Source of the DNA: Turicibacter sp. UBA7094
GTDB lineage: Bacteria; Bacillota_I; Bacilli_A; MOL361; Turicibacteraceae
NCBI GenBank assembly: GCA_002493395.1
Contig: DKYS01000096.1
Coordinates: 8,422 to 18,423, forward strand
Direction: 5' to 3'
Length of the DNA stretch: 10,002 bases
In this document: positions 7,617 through 10,002 of the stretch, piece after piece
How positions within the stretch are numbered: the stretch's first letter is position 1
Layout: each line of letters opens with the position of its first letter
Program-made: the position numbers and the translations under genes
Notes under the pieces: model-generated
Databases searched by the model: none
Told to the model about the DNA's origin: nothing
The model's input: the letters and a program-made list of their open reading frames with translations, nothing else

Positions 7617-8429
7617 ATGGCAAATGAAGAAGTCAAGGTGCCTAGTAAAGGATCCAAATTACCGAAAAAACGTGTAATACTTTACAGTTATATCGGGGTT
7701 TTAACAGTTGTGACAGTTTTATTCGGCTTTCACGTTTTAAAATATTTTTATTTAGATCCGTTATCTACAGCGGGACATCCAGTTTATGGCCATCGTACTG
7801 AAAATCTAGAATCAATTAGCGAGTCTGTTATCGCAAGCGCTGAGGAAAAAGGGGCACAACAACCAGGGGTTAGTGAAGTAAAGGTGACAGTTCAAGGGCC
7901 GGTAGTCTATGTAAAAGTTCAAGTAGATGAAGGGGTGGATGTTGAGACTGCCCGCGAAGCGGCAGAGGTAACAGCTACACAGATGTTAGATGAAGTTGGG
8001 GATAAATTAGCTGATTATTCAATTCAACTAGTGGTATCAAGTGGGGATGTCAATGAGTTAACAGATGCCAATCGTGAGCAGGAGTTAGAACATTATAAGC
8101 AACATCGTTTGGAAATTGTTGAGCAAATCGTTGCCCACGCAGAAGAGTACCCAACGCAAGAAAATATTGAACGAGCTAAGAGTAATATTAATGTAATGCC
8201 AAAAGATTATAATAAGGAGACGGGTGAATACGAATACCGTTATAAAGAAGAAAAAGAAGCCTTTGAAGCCCGTATTGAAGCTTTAACGCCATTAACAGCA
8301 GAGGAAGAAGAAGCGTTGGGGGATATTCCTTACTTAGAGGTTAATCAGGAAATTGAGCCAACAGAAATTTCTGATTTTCCAAGTTGGGGAGCTTATGATA
8401 AAAATACACAATTATTTGAATGGCAATAA
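7617..8429 (+). CDS. Uncharacterised single-pass membrane protein with acidic extracellular part
   Basis: I do not recognise this 270-residue protein. The start follows AAAGGAAGTG (7602-7611) at normal spacing. Residues 1-19 are basic (KLPKKR), followed by one transmembrane helix (about 20-45), so the positive-inside rule puts the remainder outside. Residues about 61-145 read as helix, two strands (VSEVKVTVQG, VVYVKVQVDEG), a helix (DVETAREAAEVTATQMLDEV) and a strand (YSIQLVVSSG). This alpha/beta pattern recalls BON or YhcN-like small domains, but the resemblance is by eye only. Residues 146-235 are predicted helical and charged, and the tail is acidic, ending in FEWQ. There are no cysteines and no recognisable catalytic motif. 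It has its own promoter and terminator, so neighbours say little about its role; an envelope function is a guess from topology. Confidence 0.8.
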   Translation: MANEEVKVPSKGSKLPKKRVILYSYIGVLTVVTVLFGFHVLKYFYLDPLSTAGHPVYGHRTENLESISESVIASAEEKGAQQPGVSEVKVTVQGPVVYVKVQVDEGVDVETAREAAEVTATQMLDEVGDKLADYSIQLVVSSGDVNELTDANREQELEHYKQHRLEIVEQIVAHAEEYPTQENIERAKSNINVMPKDYNKETGEYEYRYKEEKEAFEARIEALTPLTAEEEEALGDIPYLEVNQEIEPTEISDFPSWGAYDKNTQLFEWQ

Positions 8430-8461
8430 AGAGGGGGGAGACGTTAAGTCTCCCTCTTCTT
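8430..8461 (+). terminator. Hairpin terminator between the membrane protein gene and rlmD
   Basis: Bases 8430-8442 pair with 8448-8460 around the 5-nt loop GTTAA, with two G-U pairs. GGGAGAC (8436-8442) against GTCTCCC (8448-8454) forms the strong core. The tail TCTTCTTATG is only a poor U-tract, so termination may be partial. Confidence 0.7.
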
Positions 8462-8478
8462 ATGACAACGAGAGGTAT

Positions 8479-8484
8479 AGGTGA
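8479..8484 (+). promoter_or_regulatory. rlmD: Ribosome binding site that sets the rlmD start at 8490
   Basis: AGGTGA (8479-8484) is 5 nt before ATG 8490 and matches the AGGTGA used by ftsX and uvrB. The in-frame GTG at 8481 lies inside this site. A weaker GAGAGG (8470-8475) is 5 nt before that GTG, so the longer form is not excluded. Confidence 0.6.
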
Positions 8485-8489
8485 TAGAA

Positions 8490-9863
8490 ATGGTGAAGAA
8501 GGTAATACCAGTCCAAAAGAATGAATATTATGATGTAAAGATTGAGAGTTTAACACATGATGGGTTAGGTGTAGCACGCGTTGATGGATTTCCGGTATTT
8601 GTAGCGAATGCACTTGTGGGTGAAGAAATAAATATGAAGGTGACGTTAGTTAAAAAAACGTACGCCTTTGGTCGTGCTGTTGATTATTTTGTAAAAAGTA
8701 AGGAACGAGTTGAACCTAGTTGTGGAATTTATAAGCAATGTGGAGGATGCCAAGTTCAACATTTAAGCTATCAAGGGCAACTTCAAATGAAGCACGATAC
8801 AGTGGTTAATCACTTAAAAAGAATTGGTCATATTGAAAATGCTAATGTGTTACCGACAATCGGGATGGAGAATCCTAAGCGATATCGTAATAAAACCCAA
8901 GTTCCGTTTGGTTACTCAGACGGTGAAGTGGTAGCGGGATTTTATCAAAAACGTAGTCACGAGATTATCAATATGGAATCTTGTTTAATTCAAACAGATA
9001 TCTCTGATCAAATTGTTGAAACAATGAGACAATTATGTCGTGAGTTAGAGATTGAACCTTATAATGAAACATTAAATTTAGGGATTCTGCGTCATGTTAT
9101 TGTTCGTGTAGGGTTTAAAACAGAAGAGATTATGGTTACGCTTGTGACGAGAACGCATGAGATTCCTAATGTTGATTTATTGATTCAAACACTGGTAAAT
9201 AAATATCCACAGATAAAAAGTATTGCTCAAAATGTTAATCCTAAAGTAACGAATGTTATTTTTGGTGATGAGACCCGTATTTTATATGGAGAACCTTATA
9301 TTTATGACGAAATGAATGGAATTCGTTTCGCCATTTCGCCTCGTTCTTTTTATCAAGTTAATCCAATTCAGACGGAGACTTTGTATTCTAAGGCTGTCGA
9401 ATTTGCTCAATTAACGGGGGACGAAGTGGTTTTTGACGCTTATTGCGGTATTGGAACCATTACCTTATTTTTAGCGCAACAAGCTAAACAGGTTTATGGT
9501 GTTGAAGTGATTAAAGAAGCGATTGAAGATGCAAAAATGAACGCACGTTTAAATGGGTTTGAAAATGCTCAATTTACAGTTGGAAAGTCGGAGGAGATTA
9601 TTCCCCTATGGATTGAGAACGGGATTATTCCAGATGTTATCGTAGTAGATCCCCCTCGCAAAGGTTGTGATAGAGCGTTGTTAGATACGATGTTAGAGGC
9701 TGGTCCTCGTCGTATTGTCTATGTTTCTTGTGATTCTTCTACACTTGCAAGGGATTTGCGTATTCTGATTGACGGAGGATATAAATTAGAGGTTGTTCAA
9801 CCTGTTGATATGTTCCCTCAGACCGCGCACATTGAATGTGTCGCTAAATTAGTTAAGGCTTAA
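8490..9863 (+). CDS. rlmD: 23S rRNA (uracil-C5)-methyltransferase, RlmD/RlmCD type
   Basis: From ATG 8490 the product has 457 residues, normal for the TrmA/RumA family; a GTG at 8481 would add three. An N-terminal TRAM RNA-binding domain covers about 8-68. A [4Fe-4S] site follows: C78-x5-C84-x2-C87, with C165 as the distant fourth ligand. The SAM-binding fold has VFDAYCGIGTITLF (about 314-327), VEV and DPPRKGCD. The catalytic nucleophile is C414 in VSCDSSTLARD, and E449 in HIEC is the probable base. It methylates uridine at C5 in 23S rRNA using S-adenosylmethionine. In E. coli RlmC and RlmD take U747 and U1939 separately, while in B. subtilis one enzyme (RlmCD) does both; sequence here cannot separate these, so the symbol is provisional. 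It follows a terminator with no clear promoter in the gap. Confidence 0.93.
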   Translation: MVKKVIPVQKNEYYDVKIESLTHDGLGVARVDGFPVFVANALVGEEINMKVTLVKKTYAFGRAVDYFVKSKERVEPSCGIYKQCGGCQVQHLSYQGQLQMKHDTVVNHLKRIGHIENANVLPTIGMENPKRYRNKTQVPFGYSDGEVVAGFYQKRSHEIINMESCLIQTDISDQIVETMRQLCRELEIEPYNETLNLGILRHVIVRVGFKTEEIMVTLVTRTHEIPNVDLLIQTLVNKYPQIKSIAQNVNPKVTNVIFGDETRILYGEPYIYDEMNGIRFAISPRSFYQVNPIQTETLYSKAVEFAQLTGDEVVFDAYCGIGTITLFLAQQAKQVYGVEVIKEAIEDAKMNARLNGFENAQFTVGKSEEIIPLWIENGIIPDVIVVDPPRKGCDRALLDTMLEAGPRRIVYVSCDSSTLARDLRILIDGGYKLEVVQPVDMFPQTAHIECVAKLVKA

Positions 9864-9875
9864 TAGAGGTAAAAC

Positions 9876-9921
9876 ATGCATTAAAGCTGTTATGATTTAT
9901 AACGGTTTTAGTGCATTTTTT
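9876..9921 (+). terminator. Strong intrinsic terminator after rlmD
   Basis: ATGCATTAAAGCTGTTAT (9876-9893) pairs along its full 18 bases with 9899-9916, using three G-U pairs, around the 5-nt loop GATTT. Six T's (9916-9921) follow. It separates rlmD from the next unit. Confidence 0.9.
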
Positions 9922-9961
9922 ATGAATGGGAAAAATAAATATAGAAAAGATAAAAAACTAT

Positions 9962-9990
9962 TTGACAATCAACTAGCGGAATGGTATTAT
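9962..9990 (+). promoter_or_regulatory. Near-consensus SigA promoter firing out of the window
   Basis: A perfect TTGACA (9962-9967), a 17-nt spacer, and TATTAT (9985-9990) preceded by TGG (extended -10). Transcription should begin near 9997, a few bases before the right edge. It is the best promoter in the window. The gene it drives is not visible. Confidence 0.85.
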
Positions 9991-10002
9991 AGATGAGTCG
10001 CC

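Noticed and set aside
1..10002. CRISPR arrays, defence genes, phage, insertion sequences, tRNA or rRNA
   Set aside because: No arrays of repeats, transposase or integrase motifs, or cloverleaf sequences were found on either strand.

Overview
The window is AT-rich, with every supported gene on the + strand. Strong Shine-Dalgarno sequences (AGGAGG, GAGGTGA, AAGGAG) precede most starts, and TGGTATAAT-type -10 elements and U-tailed hairpin terminators are common. This fits a low-GC Bacillota chromosome. A relative of Turicibacter or another Bacilli/Erysipelotrichia lineage is plausible, but I cannot fix the genus from sequence alone. No phage, transposase, CRISPR, tRNA or rRNA sequence is visible; this looks like core chromosome.

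Region 1 (1-2416) is a cell-wall cluster. It holds the 3' end of ftsE (ABC ATPase), then ftsX overlapping it by 14 nt, then a secreted coiled-coil protein with an M23/LytM endopeptidase domain. It closes with an unusually long near-perfect hairpin. The expected logic is that FtsEX, driven by ATP hydrolysis inside the cell, controls a peptidoglycan hydrolase outside it.

Region 2 (2417-4177) starts with a gene-free leader of about 300 bp carrying a promoter and small repeats. It is followed by a membrane-anchored S41 carboxyl-terminal processing protease with PDZ and peptidoglycan-binding domains, ending in its own terminator.

Region 3 (4178-7535) has uvrB (nucleotide excision repair) behind its own promoter. 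A single-chain iron-sulfur L-serine dehydratase follows 46 nt later with no terminator between them, so the two may share a transcript.

Region 4 (7536-8461) encodes an unrecognised single-pass membrane protein of 270 residues with its own extended -10 promoter and a terminator. Region 5 (8462-9921) is a 23S rRNA m5U methyltransferase of the RlmD/RlmCD type, ending in a strong terminator. The last 40 bp hold the best promoter of the window (TTGACA-17-TATTAT), firing out of the window.

Most of the content is housekeeping. The parts least explained are the 82-nt hairpin after the M23 gene, the 270-residue membrane protein, and the regulatory details around the protease leader. I found no evidence of a new multi-gene system.
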